Source of the DNA: an uncultured Formosa sp. | Lineage (GTDB): Bacteria > Bacteroidota > Bacteroidia > Flavobacteriales > Flavobacteriaceae | Length of the DNA: 14,115 nucleotides | Direction: 5' to 3' | NCBI GenBank assembly: GCA_902516685.1 | Contig: CABXZJ010000026.1 | Location: 1-14,115 of the forward strand | Shown here: positions 1 to 9,001 of the stretch, in pieces | Layout of the letters: each line of letters opens with the position of its first letter | Numbering within the stretch: the first letter of the stretch is position 1 | Notes under the pieces: generated by a model | Told to the model about the DNA's origin: nothing | Databases searched by the model: none | The model's input: the letters and a program-made list of their open reading frames with translations, nothing else | Made by a program: the position numbers and the translations under genes

Positions 1-80
1 TCCTGGTCTGGGACTTGAGCCGAAGTTGTGTAAAAACTCAGAGTAATTAGGGCTGTTATAATTAAATTTATTTTTTTCAT
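1..80 (-). CDS. Exported protein, N-terminal fragment (runs off the left edge)
   Basis: Reading leftward from an ATG at 80-78, about 26 codons are visible before the window ends. They begin MKKINLIITALITLSFYTTS and continue AQVPDQ, a classic signal peptide: a lysine-rich start, a hydrophobic stretch, then an A-Q junction typical of signal peptidase I sites in Flavobacteriia. The mature part is outside the window, so the function cannot be told. The ATG overlaps the TGA stop of the upstream minus-strand gene in an ATGA arrangement (80-77). This implies the two are cotranscribed and probably translationally coupled, and that this product is exported alongside the T9SS-tailed protein. It is too short to be picked up by a length-filtered gene finder. 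Confidence 0.7.
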   Translation of the reverse strand, partial: MKKINLIITALITLSFYTTSAQVPDQ

Positions 81-781
81 TTTTTGAGTATTTTAAAATT
101 GGTTTTATTTTTATTAGTGTCTTCAACAATCAAAAAATAAAGTCCTTTTTCTAAACTAGAAACATTGATAGTTTTTGAATTTGACGTTAAGACTAATTGT
201 CCAAGAATGTTGTAGAGATAATTGGTTGAGCTTTCAAAGCCTGATATACTTAAATTTGTAGAGACAGGATTAGGGAAAACGCTAATGCCAAAATTAGAAT
301 TATCATCAATTGATAAATTATTTGCTGCGCCAGCCGTAAGCTTACTCATAGGGACTGTACCGTCGAAACTATAAGTTACAGTAAAGTCATCTGAGTCTTG
401 ATCTGGATATTCTGACCATGTTGATGTTGTATCATCAAAAATATATAATGCAGCATTATGAGATACATCATTCATAATTGATTCATCATAATTAAAAACT
501 ACAACTCCAGAGAAAGTTGTCAAGGCTTCTTGAAAACCAAAAACTTTGCTCATTGTTTCTGTATTATTCACAGTTTCCGGTGAATTAGTTAGAGAAATTT
601 GATTTGTATTATCTCCACTTAAAATATAATCTGAGTCAGGGGTTAATTCCATCCCAGCAATATTTAAAGTTGCTCCCTGTGATATAACCAATGAATTGCC
701 CGAAGCAATCGTTATTGGAAATGAGTCCTGAGCAATTAAAACAAATGGAAACATTAATAAAAAGGTAATGTATTTTGTCAT
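77..781 (-). CDS. Secreted protein with T9SS type A C-terminal sorting domain
   Basis: The product is 234 residues. Residues 1-18 are a signal peptide (MTKYITFLLMFPFVLIA, then Q). Residues about 19-155 are a Thr/Ser/Asn/Asp-rich, beta-prone region that I cannot assign to an enzyme family. Residues about 160-234 are a type IX secretion sorting tail: F-P-N-P-V, then L-Y-N-I-L-G-Q-L-V, then a G-L-Y-F-L-I motif and a lysine-rich end (NFKILKK). The protein should therefore cross the outer membrane through the T9SS and be anchored to or released from the surface. Known T9SS cargo includes adhesins and enzymes; nothing here shows catalysis. Its TGA stop overlaps the start of the next minus-strand gene. 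It is divergent from susC and probably not part of the mannose operon. Confidence 0.8.
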   Translation of the reverse strand: MTKYITFLLMFPFVLIAQDSFPITIASGNSLVISQGATLNIAGMELTPDSDYILSGDNTNQISLTNSPETVNNTETMSKVFGFQEALTTFSGVVVFNYDESIMNDVSHNAALYIFDDTTSTWSEYPDQDSDDFTVTYSFDGTVPMSKLTAGAANNLSIDDNSNFGISVFPNPVSTNLSISGFESSTNYLYNILGQLVLTSNSKTINVSSLEKGLYFLIVEDTNKNKTNFKILKK

Positions 782-934
782 TATTGTGAGTTTAAAGCCA
801 TAATATTACGAATTGAATAATTTTGGCTAATTCTGTTATAAATATAATAAAAAAAGGATTACTTTTACACTGCTTCCTAAATAAAGCTGAAAATTTCTAA
901 CCACAACATTAACACAACAAATAAATACACCAAT
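782..934. promoter_or_regulatory. Divergent intergenic region between the T9SS-cargo gene and susC
   Basis: This AT-rich, 153-base spacer is the only sizeable non-coding stretch in the window and must hold the promoters of both divergent units. The best plus-strand match to the Bacteroidota -7 consensus TAnnTTTG is TAATTTTG at 818-825, which would give susC a leader of about 100 nt. I see no convincing -33 TTG at the usual spacing upstream of it. On the minus strand, TATATTTA is one base off the consensus. No clear inverted-repeat operator, sRNA or riboswitch is seen. That the promoters lie here follows from the layout; their exact positions are weak guesses. Confidence 0.45.
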
Positions 935-3900
935 TTGATTAATTTTTTAAAAAATAAACTAACTGTTTTTTTCTTTTTATCATTTTTTTTTGCTCATTCT
1001 CAAAATTTTACAGTAAAAGGGGTAGTTGAGGATTCAAATGGAGTACCAGTAGCGGGGGCTAATATCATCGAAAAAGAAAATCCACTTAATGGCTCAGTAA
1101 CTGATTTTGATGGAGTATTTACAATAATGGTTTCTGAGAACTCAAATTTGGAAATCAGTTATGTGGGATATGAGACAAAGGAAATTTATGTTGATGGAAG
1201 AAATGAATTAAAAATAATCATTGTAGAAGACTTAAAAAGTCTTGATGAAGTTACCATTGTTGCATATGGGAAACAGAAAAAATCAAGTGTTGTAGCAGCT
1301 GTATCAACAATTGACCCTACAGAGCTGAAGCTCCCAACGAGTAATCTGACAACTTCTTTCGCAGGGAGGATAGCAGGTGTGATTGCTTACCAAAGAAGTG
1401 GTGAACCTGGTCGTGATAATGCCGAATTTTTTATCCGTGGTGTCAGCACTTTTGGATATGCTAGATCTCCACTAATATTAATAGATGGAATTGAAACAAC
1501 ATCTACAGACTTGGCAAGACTCCAGCCAGATGATATTGCTAGCTTTTCAATTATGAAAGATGCTACAGCGACGTCCTTATTTGGAGCCAGAGGTGCTAAT
1601 GGGGTTATACTTGTAACAACAAAAGAAGGAAAAGAAGGGGTAGTTAAAATTAATGTTAGGTATGAGAAGTCTTATTCTGCAGCAACAAAATCTCTAAGTA
1701 TTGCAGACCCCATCACATACATGAGACTTCACAATGAAGCCCAAACTACAAGAAATCCACTAAGTGGACGAATATACTCGTTAGAGAAAATATTAATATC
1801 CCAGGACCCAAACAGAAATAAAATGGCTTATCCAACAGTGAATTGGTTTGATGAGTTACTAGAAGAATATACATTAAATAGTCGTTTTAATTTTAGTCTT
1901 AGTGGTGGTGGAAAAATAGCTAGATATTATTTAGCTTCAACTGTTAATACTGACAACGGTAATTTGAAAGTTGACCCCAGAAATAACTTTAATAACAACA
2001 TAAATTTTAAAAGAGTTTCTCTCAGATCTAATATTAACGTTAATCTAACAAAATCTACTACAGTTGCGTTAAAGTTTAATGGCAATTTTGATGATTACAA
2101 TGGCCCTTTGGATGGGGGTGCTGAAGTTTATCAAAAAGCTATGAAAGCCAATCCTGTTCTATATCCTAAGTTTTATGAACCCGATTTACAATTTCAAAAT
2201 TCAAATCATATTTTATTTGGGAATGCTGGTCAATTTGGAGATTTCCTTAATCCATATGCAGATTTAATGCGAGGCTATAAAGATGAGAGTTACAATAATT
2301 TTTTGGCAACTGTAGAGATTAAGCAAGACCTTGGCTTTATTGCAGAGGGGTTAAAATTTAGAATACTTGGAAATACAGCTAGATATTCTTTTTATAATTT
2401 AGAAAGGAAATATGAACCGTTTTATTATTCTCTTGGCAATTATGATTTTCAAAGTGATTTGTACACTCTTATTGCCCTAAATCCAAATCAAGGGACAGAG
2501 TATTTAGATTACAGCGAAGGAAATAAAATTATTACTAATTCAACCTACTTTGAAGGTGCATTAAATTATAATAAAAGCTTTAAACAAAATCATGAAATAA
2601 CAGCAATGTTGATTGGTATAATGCGAGAACTAAAATATGCTAACGCAGGAAACCTCCAAGAATCATTGCCATACAGGAATTTGGGTCTTTCAGGAAGGTT
2701 TACCTATGCATACGGTGATAAATATTTTACAGAATTTAATTTTGGATATAATGGCTCTGAGAGATTTGCAAAGTCTCAAAGGTTTGGGTTTTTTCCTTCG
2801 TTTGGACTTGGGTGGTTAGCCTCAAACGAAAAATTTATGGATCCTTTTACTAATATTGTTGATAATTTAAAATTTAAAGGAACTTATGGCTTAGTTGGAA
2901 ATGATCAAATTGGTAGCGCCAGTGATAGATTTTTTTATATCTCACAAGTAAATCTAAGTGATGGTTCAATGGGGTCACCTTTTGGGCAGGAATTTGGAAA
3001 CTATATTAATGGAGTTAGTATTGATAGATATGCTAATGATCGGATTACTTGGGAGAAAGCTCGAATGATGAATCTGGGAATCGAGATCGGTTTATTTAAT
3101 AAAATTGATATCCAGGCAGATTATTTTACAGAGTACAGGTCAAATATATTGATGGATAGAGCTCAAATACCAGCTACAATGGGATTACAATCTCCACTTA
3201 GGGCAAATGTTGGTGAGGCTTCTTCAAATGGTTACGAAATTACAATAGACTATAATGATCAACTAAATAAGGATCTTTATGTTGGTTTTAGAGCAAACTT
3301 TTCATATGCTGATAGTAAATATGAAGTATATGAAGAGTTAGATTATCAAAATGCTGGTTTACCATGGCGCTCTAGAATAGGGCTAAATTTATCACAGCCC
3401 TACGGATACATTGCCGAAAGACTTTTTATAGACGAAGCGGATGTCGCTAATTCACCTCTACAGACGTTTGGTGATTATATGGCTGGAGATATTAAGTATA
3501 AAGATATAAACAATGATGGTATAATTGATATTAATGATGAAGTTCCAATAGGATACCCTACAACTCCAAAAATAATTTATGGTTTTGGGCTTTCCTCTAA
3601 ATATAAAAGTTTTGATTTTTCTTTTTTCTTTCAAGGTTCTGCAAAGTCATCTTTTTTTGTAGATGCATATAATTCCTCACCTTTTATAGATACATATGGT
3701 GGAAAAATTGGAAATAATGCATTATTGAATGCTTGGGCTAATGACCATTGGTCGGAAAATGATAGAAACTTATATGCAGCCTGGCCCAGACTTTCAAGTC
3801 AATTAATAGACAATAACAATAGAAATAGCACATGGTGGCTTAGAGACGGTACTTTTTTGAGATTAAAATCAGTTGAATTTGGTTATTCAATTGAAAATAA

Positions 3901-4063
3901 AGCTGCTTCAAAAATTGGTTTAACCTCTGTTAGATTTTATGTTACAGGGACTAACTTATTAACATTTAGTAAATTTAAACTCTGGGATGTTGAAATGGGT
4001 GGAAATGGACTAGGATATCCAATACAGTTGGGGTATAACTTTGGAATTAATTTAAATTTATAA
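935..4063 (+). CDS. susC: SusC/RagA-family TonB-dependent outer-membrane oligosaccharide transporter
   Basis: The product is 1042 residues, normal for SusC. Residues 1-22 form a signal peptide with a very phenylalanine-rich core (VFFFLSFFFAHS, then Q). Residues about 25-98 are a carboxypeptidase-regulatory-like N-terminal extension. A TonB box region follows at about 100-117 (DEVTIVAYGKQKK), then the plug domain with the family signature F-A-G-R-I-A-G-V and S-P-L-I-L-I-D-G-I. The rest is a 22-strand-type barrel. A calcium-loop-like D-I-N-N-D-G-I-I-D-I-N-D lies at about 857-868, as in many SusC proteins. It would import glycan fragments under the SusD lid. No ATG exists between the in-frame stop at 878-880 and the signal peptide, so TTG at 935 is the best start; no Shine-Dalgarno is seen. 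susD follows after 4 bases. Confidence 0.95.
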   Translation: MINFLKNKLTVFFFLSFFFAHSQNFTVKGVVEDSNGVPVAGANIIEKENPLNGSVTDFDGVFTIMVSENSNLEISYVGYETKEIYVDGRNELKIIIVEDLKSLDEVTIVAYGKQKKSSVVAAVSTIDPTELKLPTSNLTTSFAGRIAGVIAYQRSGEPGRDNAEFFIRGVSTFGYARSPLILIDGIETTSTDLARLQPDDIASFSIMKDATATSLFGARGANGVILVTTKEGKEGVVKINVRYEKSYSAATKSLSIADPITYMRLHNEAQTTRNPLSGRIYSLEKILISQDPNRNKMAYPTVNWFDELLEEYTLNSRFNFSLSGGGKIARYYLASTVNTDNGNLKVDPRNNFNNNINFKRVSLRSNINVNLTKSTTVALKFNGNFDDYNGPLDGGAEVYQKAMKANPVLYPKFYEPDLQFQNSNHILFGNAGQFGDFLNPYADLMRGYKDESYNNFLATVEIKQDLGFIAEGLKFRILGNTARYSFYNLERKYEPFYYSLGNYDFQSDLYTLIALNPNQGTEYLDYSEGNKIITNSTYFEGALNYNKSFKQNHEITAMLIGIMRELKYANAGNLQESLPYRNLGLSGRFTYAYGDKYFTEFNFGYNGSERFAKSQRFGFFPSFGLGWLASNEKFMDPFTNIVDNLKFKGTYGLVGNDQIGSASDRFFYISQVNLSDGSMGSPFGQEFGNYINGVSIDRYANDRITWEKARMMNLGIEIGLFNKIDIQADYFTEYRSNILMDRAQIPATMGLQSPLRANVGEASSNGYEITIDYNDQLNKDLYVGFRANFSYADSKYEVYEELDYQNAGLPWRSRIGLNLSQPYGYIAERLFIDEADVANSPLQTFGDYMAGDIKYKDINNDGIIDINDEVPIGYPTTPKIIYGFGLSSKYKSFDFSFFFQGSAKSSFFVDAYNSSPFIDTYGGKIGNNALLNAWANDHWSENDRNLYAAWPRLSSQLIDNNNRNSTWWLRDGTFLRLKSVEFGYSIENKAASKIGLTSVRFYVTGTNLLTFSKFKLWDVEMGGNGLGYPIQLGYNFGINLNL

Positions 4064-4067
4064 GTAT

Positions 4068-6011
4068 ATGAAAAAGTATTTAATAATAATATTTATATTA
4101 TTAACTTCTTGCGAGAAAGACTACTTGGATGTCGTTCCGGATAATGTAGCAACAATTGATTTGGCATTTAACACTAGATCTACAGCTGAAAATTTCCTTT
4201 CAACCTGCTATACATATATACCTGAGCATGCAAATGTTGAGCAAAATTTTTCTCTGCTAGCTGGCGACGAAATTTGGTATTATGCAGAAAATGATTTCTA
4301 TATGAACAATGAAACAAGTTTTCGATTGGCAAAAGGAATGCAAAATTCTGCAAGCCCTTATCTAAATTACTGGGAAGGCGGGCGTGGAGCTCCACATAGC
4401 CTATTTAATGCCTTGAGAGATTGTAATATTTTTCTAGAAAATTTAGTTGAGGTTCCAGGTCTCGATGAAAGTGAACGTTTAAAATGGCTTGATGAAGTTA
4501 AAGTTCTTAAGGCATTTTATCACTTTTGGCTAATGCAAATGTATGGTCCAATACCAATTATTGATGAAAATATTCCAGTTGGAGCAAGCCCTGAAGAAAC
4601 AAATGTAAAAAGAGAATCCATAGATGATATTGTTAGTTATCTGGTTCAGATTCTTGATGAGGTCATTGAGTCTGAAAATCTACCAGGCCTTGTAAATTAT
4701 ATCTATACTGATATGGGTAGAATAACGATGCCAATCGCTAAAGCATTAAAAGCCAAAATATTGACATTAGCCGCAAGTCCTATTTTTAATGGTAATACTG
4801 ACTTTAGTGAATTAACAGATAATTTAGGTAATAAACTTGTAAGCCAAGTATATGATGCTCAAAAATGGGTTTACGCAAGAGATGCTCTTTTTGAGGCTAT
4901 AGAAAGCGCTCATGCAAATGGTCACCAACTTTATGAGTTTAGTCAACAGATTCCAATTATTGGTGGTATTAATGAAGAGATCACTAGAGAATTAAGTTTA
5001 AGAGCAGCCATAACTGAACCTTTTAACACAGAGATAATATGGGCATTCGCACCTGAATGGACAGGTGATTTACAAATGTGGTGTCAGCCAAGATGGACTG
5101 CTGATCACTCAGCATTGTTTGGTTACACCAAAAAATCACACGCTCCAACATTGAATATGGTGGAAACATTTTACACTAATAATGGTGTGCCAATTGAAGA
5201 GGATATTACTTGGGATTATGGTAACAGATATAATGTAATTCAAACCCCTATTTTTGATTCAAACAATAACAACTTTCATGAATTTTATATTGAGGATGAT
5301 TATTATACTGCTAAACTTCACACTTACAGAGAACCTAGATTTTATTCATCCATTGGATTTGACGGAGGTAAATGGTTTTCATTAGAGACTGAAAATATAA
5401 ACTTTATTCCTCATTTGAATGCTAAATCAGGAGCTGCTTCTGGTAAACAAGGTTTTGAAATATATTCAATAACAGGATTTTTCGCAAAAAAGTTGGTTCA
5501 TTACGAAAATATTATTTCTTTGCAAGGATCTACCATTCAAGGATATTCTTTCCCAATTATTAGACTTTCCGATTTATATTTGATGTATTCTGAAGCGTTA
5601 AATGAAACTAAACCAGCTCCAGATAATGAAGTTTACGAATACATACAAAGAGTTAGGACTAGAGCAGGTCTTGATCCCGAAGGAGATATTCTAAATACCT
5701 GGCAGATGTATTCAAGTAATCCATCAAAACCGATGACTAAGGACGGAATGAGAAAAATTATTCAGCAAGAAAGAATGATTGAGCTTGCACTTGAGGGGCA
5801 TAGATATTGGGATATTAAAAGATGGAAATTAGCTACAGAATATTTTAATAAACCAATACAAGGTTGGAATATTTTTAGACCGGATGTAGATGGTTTTTAT
5901 GAAGTTGAAAACATATTTTATAGAAACTATTCAACAAAGGACTATTTATGGCCAATTAGCCAAAATGAATTACTAAGAAATCCAAACTTAATTCAAAATC
6001 CAGGATGGTAA
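4068..6011 (+). CDS. susD: SusD/RagB-family surface glycan-binding lipoprotein
   Basis: The product is 647 residues. The N-terminus is a lipoprotein signal with the acylated cysteine at residue 15 (ILLTSCEKDYLD), and L-D-V-V-P is the usual SusD motif just after it. The N-terminal SusD-like, TPR-containing half covers about residues 20-290. The C-terminal SusD/RagB domain includes I-R-L-S-D-L-Y-L-M-Y-S-E-A-L-N, R-V-R-T-R-A-G-L and E-R-M-I-E-L-A-L-E-G-H-R-Y-W-D-I-K-R-W. The C-terminus (N-P-N-L-I-Q-N-P-G-W) is the standard ending. SusD proteins cap the extracellular face of SusC and deliver oligosaccharide. At 647 residues it is somewhat longer than many homologues (about 500-600). It pairs with the SusC directly upstream, and the next gene starts 12 bases after its stop. 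Confidence 0.95.
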   Translation: MKKYLIIIFILLTSCEKDYLDVVPDNVATIDLAFNTRSTAENFLSTCYTYIPEHANVEQNFSLLAGDEIWYYAENDFYMNNETSFRLAKGMQNSASPYLNYWEGGRGAPHSLFNALRDCNIFLENLVEVPGLDESERLKWLDEVKVLKAFYHFWLMQMYGPIPIIDENIPVGASPEETNVKRESIDDIVSYLVQILDEVIESENLPGLVNYIYTDMGRITMPIAKALKAKILTLAASPIFNGNTDFSELTDNLGNKLVSQVYDAQKWVYARDALFEAIESAHANGHQLYEFSQQIPIIGGINEEITRELSLRAAITEPFNTEIIWAFAPEWTGDLQMWCQPRWTADHSALFGYTKKSHAPTLNMVETFYTNNGVPIEEDITWDYGNRYNVIQTPIFDSNNNNFHEFYIEDDYYTAKLHTYREPRFYSSIGFDGGKWFSLETENINFIPHLNAKSGAASGKQGFEIYSITGFFAKKLVHYENIISLQGSTIQGYSFPIIRLSDLYLMYSEALNETKPAPDNEVYEYIQRVRTRAGLDPEGDILNTWQMYSSNPSKPMTKDGMRKIIQQERMIELALEGHRYWDIKRWKLATEYFNKPIQGWNIFRPDVDGFYEVENIFYRNYSTKDYLWPISQNELLRNPNLIQNPGW

Positions 6012-6023
6012 AATTTAATTATT

Positions 6024-7247
6024 ATGAAACCAGTTTTTAAATATATGAGTAAGTATCCGGTTAGTTGCATATTTATTGCTTTAATAACCCTAATATTAAG
6101 CTGTACAGAAGATAGTCATAGTGCATATGGAGGTGATTCAATTGCACCAGGGAAAGTAATAGTGAATTCAGTAGAAAACACACCGGGAGGAGCAGTTATT
6201 AGATTTACTCCACCAATTGACTCTGATCTTTTGTACATAAAAGGAAAATATCGAGATGAAAATGACATTCAAAAGGAGGTTATTGTATCATCTTACATTG
6301 ATAGTTTAAATATTCTTGGATTCGGATTAACGGGGGATTACCCTGTTGATGTTACTGCAATTGATATTGGTGATAATGAGTCTGAAAAAGAAACTGTAAT
6401 TATATCCCCTTTAGAAGCTCCAATTCATGCAATATTAGAATCAATTGAAGGGTCCCAAGACTTTGGAGGCATTAATATTTCTTATCTAAACCCAACAAGA
6501 GCTGAAATATCTTTAAACATGTCTGTTGAAGAGGATAATGGTGAAATTGTATTTAAAGAATCATTTTTTACAAGTCAAGCTAATAGTTCATATAGTTTTA
6601 GAGGATACGATGCTGAGCCAACAGTTTTTGTAATTTATGTTGAAGACAGATGGGGAAATCAAACTTTGAGAAAAAGTTTTGAAATTACTCCACTTCAAGA
6701 TGAATTTTTAGACAAAGGCTTTTTTTCAATAGTACCAATGCCAGGTGATGAAAGTTTTAGTGAATATGGTTTTTCAGCAAATCAAATTTGGGATGGTTCT
6801 TGGAGTAGTCAATGGAACTGTGGGCACACAAATTTTTTATCTCTTCCACATCAATTAACATTAGACCTAGGTCAAACAGCTACTCTAAATAGGTTCAAAT
6901 TATATCAAAGAGGTGGTAGTGAGTTGTATAAACATGGTAATCCTAGGGTTTTTAGGATGTATGGTAGATCTAATTTAGATAATTTACCTATATATGATCC
7001 GGATGATCCTGGAGATGGTTGGATATTTTTAGGAGAGTTTGAATCATTTAAGCCTTCTGGTTTACCTCCAGGGTCTAATACAGACGAGGATTATCTATAT
7101 CAAGACAATGGAGAGGATTTTGTTTTTAGTTTTGATTCTCAACAGCACAATTTGAGATATATAAGATTGGTTAATATAGAATCATGGAACAATCAAATGG
7201 TTACCGTAATTGGGGAGTTATCTTTCTGGGGTAGTATTATTCAATAA
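6024..7247 (+). CDS. DUF4959/DUF5126/DUF5000-type surface lipoprotein (SusE-position glycan-binding protein)
   Basis: The product is 407 residues. A lipobox ends at Cys27 (TLILSC); an in-frame ATG at codon 8 is an alternative start. Three parts follow and match by pattern the architecture common behind susD in mannose- and glycan-targeting PULs. Residues about 28-130 are a DUF4959-like Ig-type domain (A-P-G-K-V, then G-G-A-V-I-R-F-T-P-P, and D-L-L-Y-I-K-G-K-Y). Residues about 131-231 are DUF5126-like (D-R-W-G-N near the end). Residues about 232-407 are a DUF5000/discoidin (F5/8 C) beta-sandwich with I-W-D-G-S-W, P-H-Q-L-T-L-D-L-G and R-Y-I-R-L-V. The expected role is binding substrate at the cell surface; no catalytic motif is visible. 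Domain names are from recognition, not a search. Confidence 0.85.
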   Translation: MKPVFKYMSKYPVSCIFIALITLILSCTEDSHSAYGGDSIAPGKVIVNSVENTPGGAVIRFTPPIDSDLLYIKGKYRDENDIQKEVIVSSYIDSLNILGFGLTGDYPVDVTAIDIGDNESEKETVIISPLEAPIHAILESIEGSQDFGGINISYLNPTRAEISLNMSVEEDNGEIVFKESFFTSQANSSYSFRGYDAEPTVFVIYVEDRWGNQTLRKSFEITPLQDEFLDKGFFSIVPMPGDESFSEYGFSANQIWDGSWSSQWNCGHTNFLSLPHQLTLDLGQTATLNRFKLYQRGGSELYKHGNPRVFRMYGRSNLDNLPIYDPDDPGDGWIFLGEFESFKPSGLPPGSNTDEDYLYQDNGEDFVFSFDSQQHNLRYIRLVNIESWNNQMVTVIGELSFWGSIIQ

Positions 7248-7252
7248 CCGAT

Positions 7253-9001
7253 ATGAGATATTTAAAACACATAAAAATTATTTTATCGATAAGTATAATA
7301 GCAGTTTGTATTGGTTGTAATGATATGAATAGAATCCATGAGCAATATTTAGGTGGAGAAATAATATATTCAGGAAAGCTAGATACACTCCTTGTGAGGC
7401 CAGGGATGTATAGAGCTCAACTAGAGGGATATACACATCTACTAGGAAATTCAAATAAAGTAATCATCGAGTTTGATAATCGAACCGAAGTTTTTGATAT
7501 AGACAATAATATTTCTGAAATTTATTCTGTTATAATTGAAAATCTTGAAGAAGATTTTTATGAATTTGATGTAACTACCCAAGACCAAGAGGGAAATGTA
7601 TCAGTACCCCAAACGGTAAGCGGTTATGCCGTTGGTGATATCTTTGTCGAGGACCAATCTCCCAGAGAAATAAATGATTTTACTTTTGAAACAGATGGTA
7701 ATTTTGTAAACTTTTTTGGGAATGCTGAATCTGAATTTGTTATTTATACAACTGTAGATTATGAAAATGAAAATGGTAGTGTAACAAGAGATACTTTGTT
7801 TTTTGAAGACAACAGAATAGAATTAATAAATTTCTTACCACAAGGCAACATCACCACTAGGTCATATATACAATCTGGACTTAGAGGAATTGACACAGTA
7901 GCTCTGGAGGAGGTTGACTATTTATTACCAGACGTTCCTTACTCTGAATTGTCAAAAGATTTTATTCAATTAGTTGATATGCCCGGAGATAATAACGGAG
8001 AATATGTTGGAGCTGATCCTAAGCAGTTTTTATTTGATGGTGATGGATTATGGAATGGAAATAATCAAGCAACATATTATTCCCAGCCTGGAAATGTACC
8101 ACATCATTTTACAATTGATTTGGGAGTAAATACAGTTTTAAGGAAAGTCAAATTAGAAATGCCAGATGCCCAAACCAATAATCTAAATAATGCAACAAGA
8201 GTTCAAATATGGGGTAGACAAGACCTTTTATTTGCTGAGACAAGCAATAGCACTGAGAGTGATTTAAACACTGCAGGTTGGATCTTAATGGAGGATGTAA
8301 ATATTGATGGCGCGAATCAAAGTACTCACAATTTTTTAATCAGCCCTACCACTAGTATTAGATACGTTAAATATAGAGTTGTATCGACAGTAGGGAATAA
8401 TCACTCTCAACTTACTGAAATGACATTTTACGGGCAAAATACAGAACCCATTAATCACGATAAATCTTTATTTTCGATAGCTTCAATGCCAAGTGATAAC
8501 CCTGGTACATTCTACAGTGCCAGTCCAAGTGATTATTTATGGGATAATAATGCTATTTGGTCTGGAAGCGATGTCTATGGGTATCATTCTGGGGAGAATG
8601 CAGTACCCGGTCATTTTACGATAGATTTGGGAGTCATTACTCAACTTAGAGTTGCTAAATTTCATTTCAGAGATCCTTCCAACTACTCAGGAAATAATCC
8701 TACAGAACTAGAGATTTGGGGAAGACTAGATTTGGTTGATGCTAGCATTTTACCTAGTTTTCAGTCTAATGGAAACAATGTAATCTCTAGTCCTACAAGC
8801 TCGACCAGCTTAATTGATGCAGGCTGGATACTACTGTCCTCACAAAATATTGAAGGTGCAAACCTTCAATCTACGGAATATGAAGTTCAACCAAATGAAA
8901 TGGTTCGGTATTTAAAAATCAGGTATGTTAATACTGTTGCTGGTAGTGGATGTCAATTTATAGAAGTTAATTTTGAAGGGAATGGTGCAATCATTGAATA
9001 A
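7253..9001 (+). CDS. DUF4998-type lipoprotein with two tandem discoidin-like (DUF5000-type) domains
   Basis: The product is 582 residues with a lipoprotein signal, Cys22 (CIGCNDM). Residues about 23-230 resemble DUF4998 (H-E-Q-Y-L-G-G-E-I-I-Y-S-G-K, then V-R-P-G-M). Two homologous discoidin-like modules follow at about 236-397 and 402-580. Each has a D/S-M-P-G/S-D start, an F/W-D-aromatic segment around a W-N-G or W-S-G, H-F-T-I-D-L-G-V, I-W-G-R-x-D-L, A-G-W-I-L and R-Y-x-K. Proteins of this type are expected on the cell surface as glycan-binding partners of SusCD. The second module makes it longer than single-module relatives I know. Its end overlaps the first GH92 gene by 20 bases, suggesting translational coupling. 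Confidence 0.82.
   Translation: MRYLKHIKIILSISIIAVCIGCNDMNRIHEQYLGGEIIYSGKLDTLLVRPGMYRAQLEGYTHLLGNSNKVIIEFDNRTEVFDIDNNISEIYSVIIENLEEDFYEFDVTTQDQEGNVSVPQTVSGYAVGDIFVEDQSPREINDFTFETDGNFVNFFGNAESEFVIYTTVDYENENGSVTRDTLFFEDNRIELINFLPQGNITTRSYIQSGLRGIDTVALEEVDYLLPDVPYSELSKDFIQLVDMPGDNNGEYVGADPKQFLFDGDGLWNGNNQATYYSQPGNVPHHFTIDLGVNTVLRKVKLEMPDAQTNNLNNATRVQIWGRQDLLFAETSNSTESDLNTAGWILMEDVNIDGANQSTHNFLISPTTSIRYVKYRVVSTVGNNHSQLTEMTFYGQNTEPINHDKSLFSIASMPSDNPGTFYSASPSDYLWDNNAIWSGSDVYGYHSGENAVPGHFTIDLGVITQLRVAKFHFRDPSNYSGNNPTELEIWGRLDLVDASILPSFQSNGNNVISSPTSSTSLIDAGWILLSSQNIEGANLQSTEYEVQPNEMVRYLKIRYVNTVAGSGCQFIEVNFEGNGAIIE

Noticed and set aside
782..934. Operator or riboswitch ahead of susC
   Set aside because: No convincing dyad symmetry, conserved aptamer or attenuator hairpin could be found by eye; only a weak -7-like element.
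2637..2819. Short plus-strand reading frame inside susC
   Set aside because: It lies within the well-supported SusC barrel in another frame and has no domain, signal or spacing support. The same holds for 4180-4395 (minus), 9145-9348, 9305-9496 (minus), 10526-10744 and 13493-13702.
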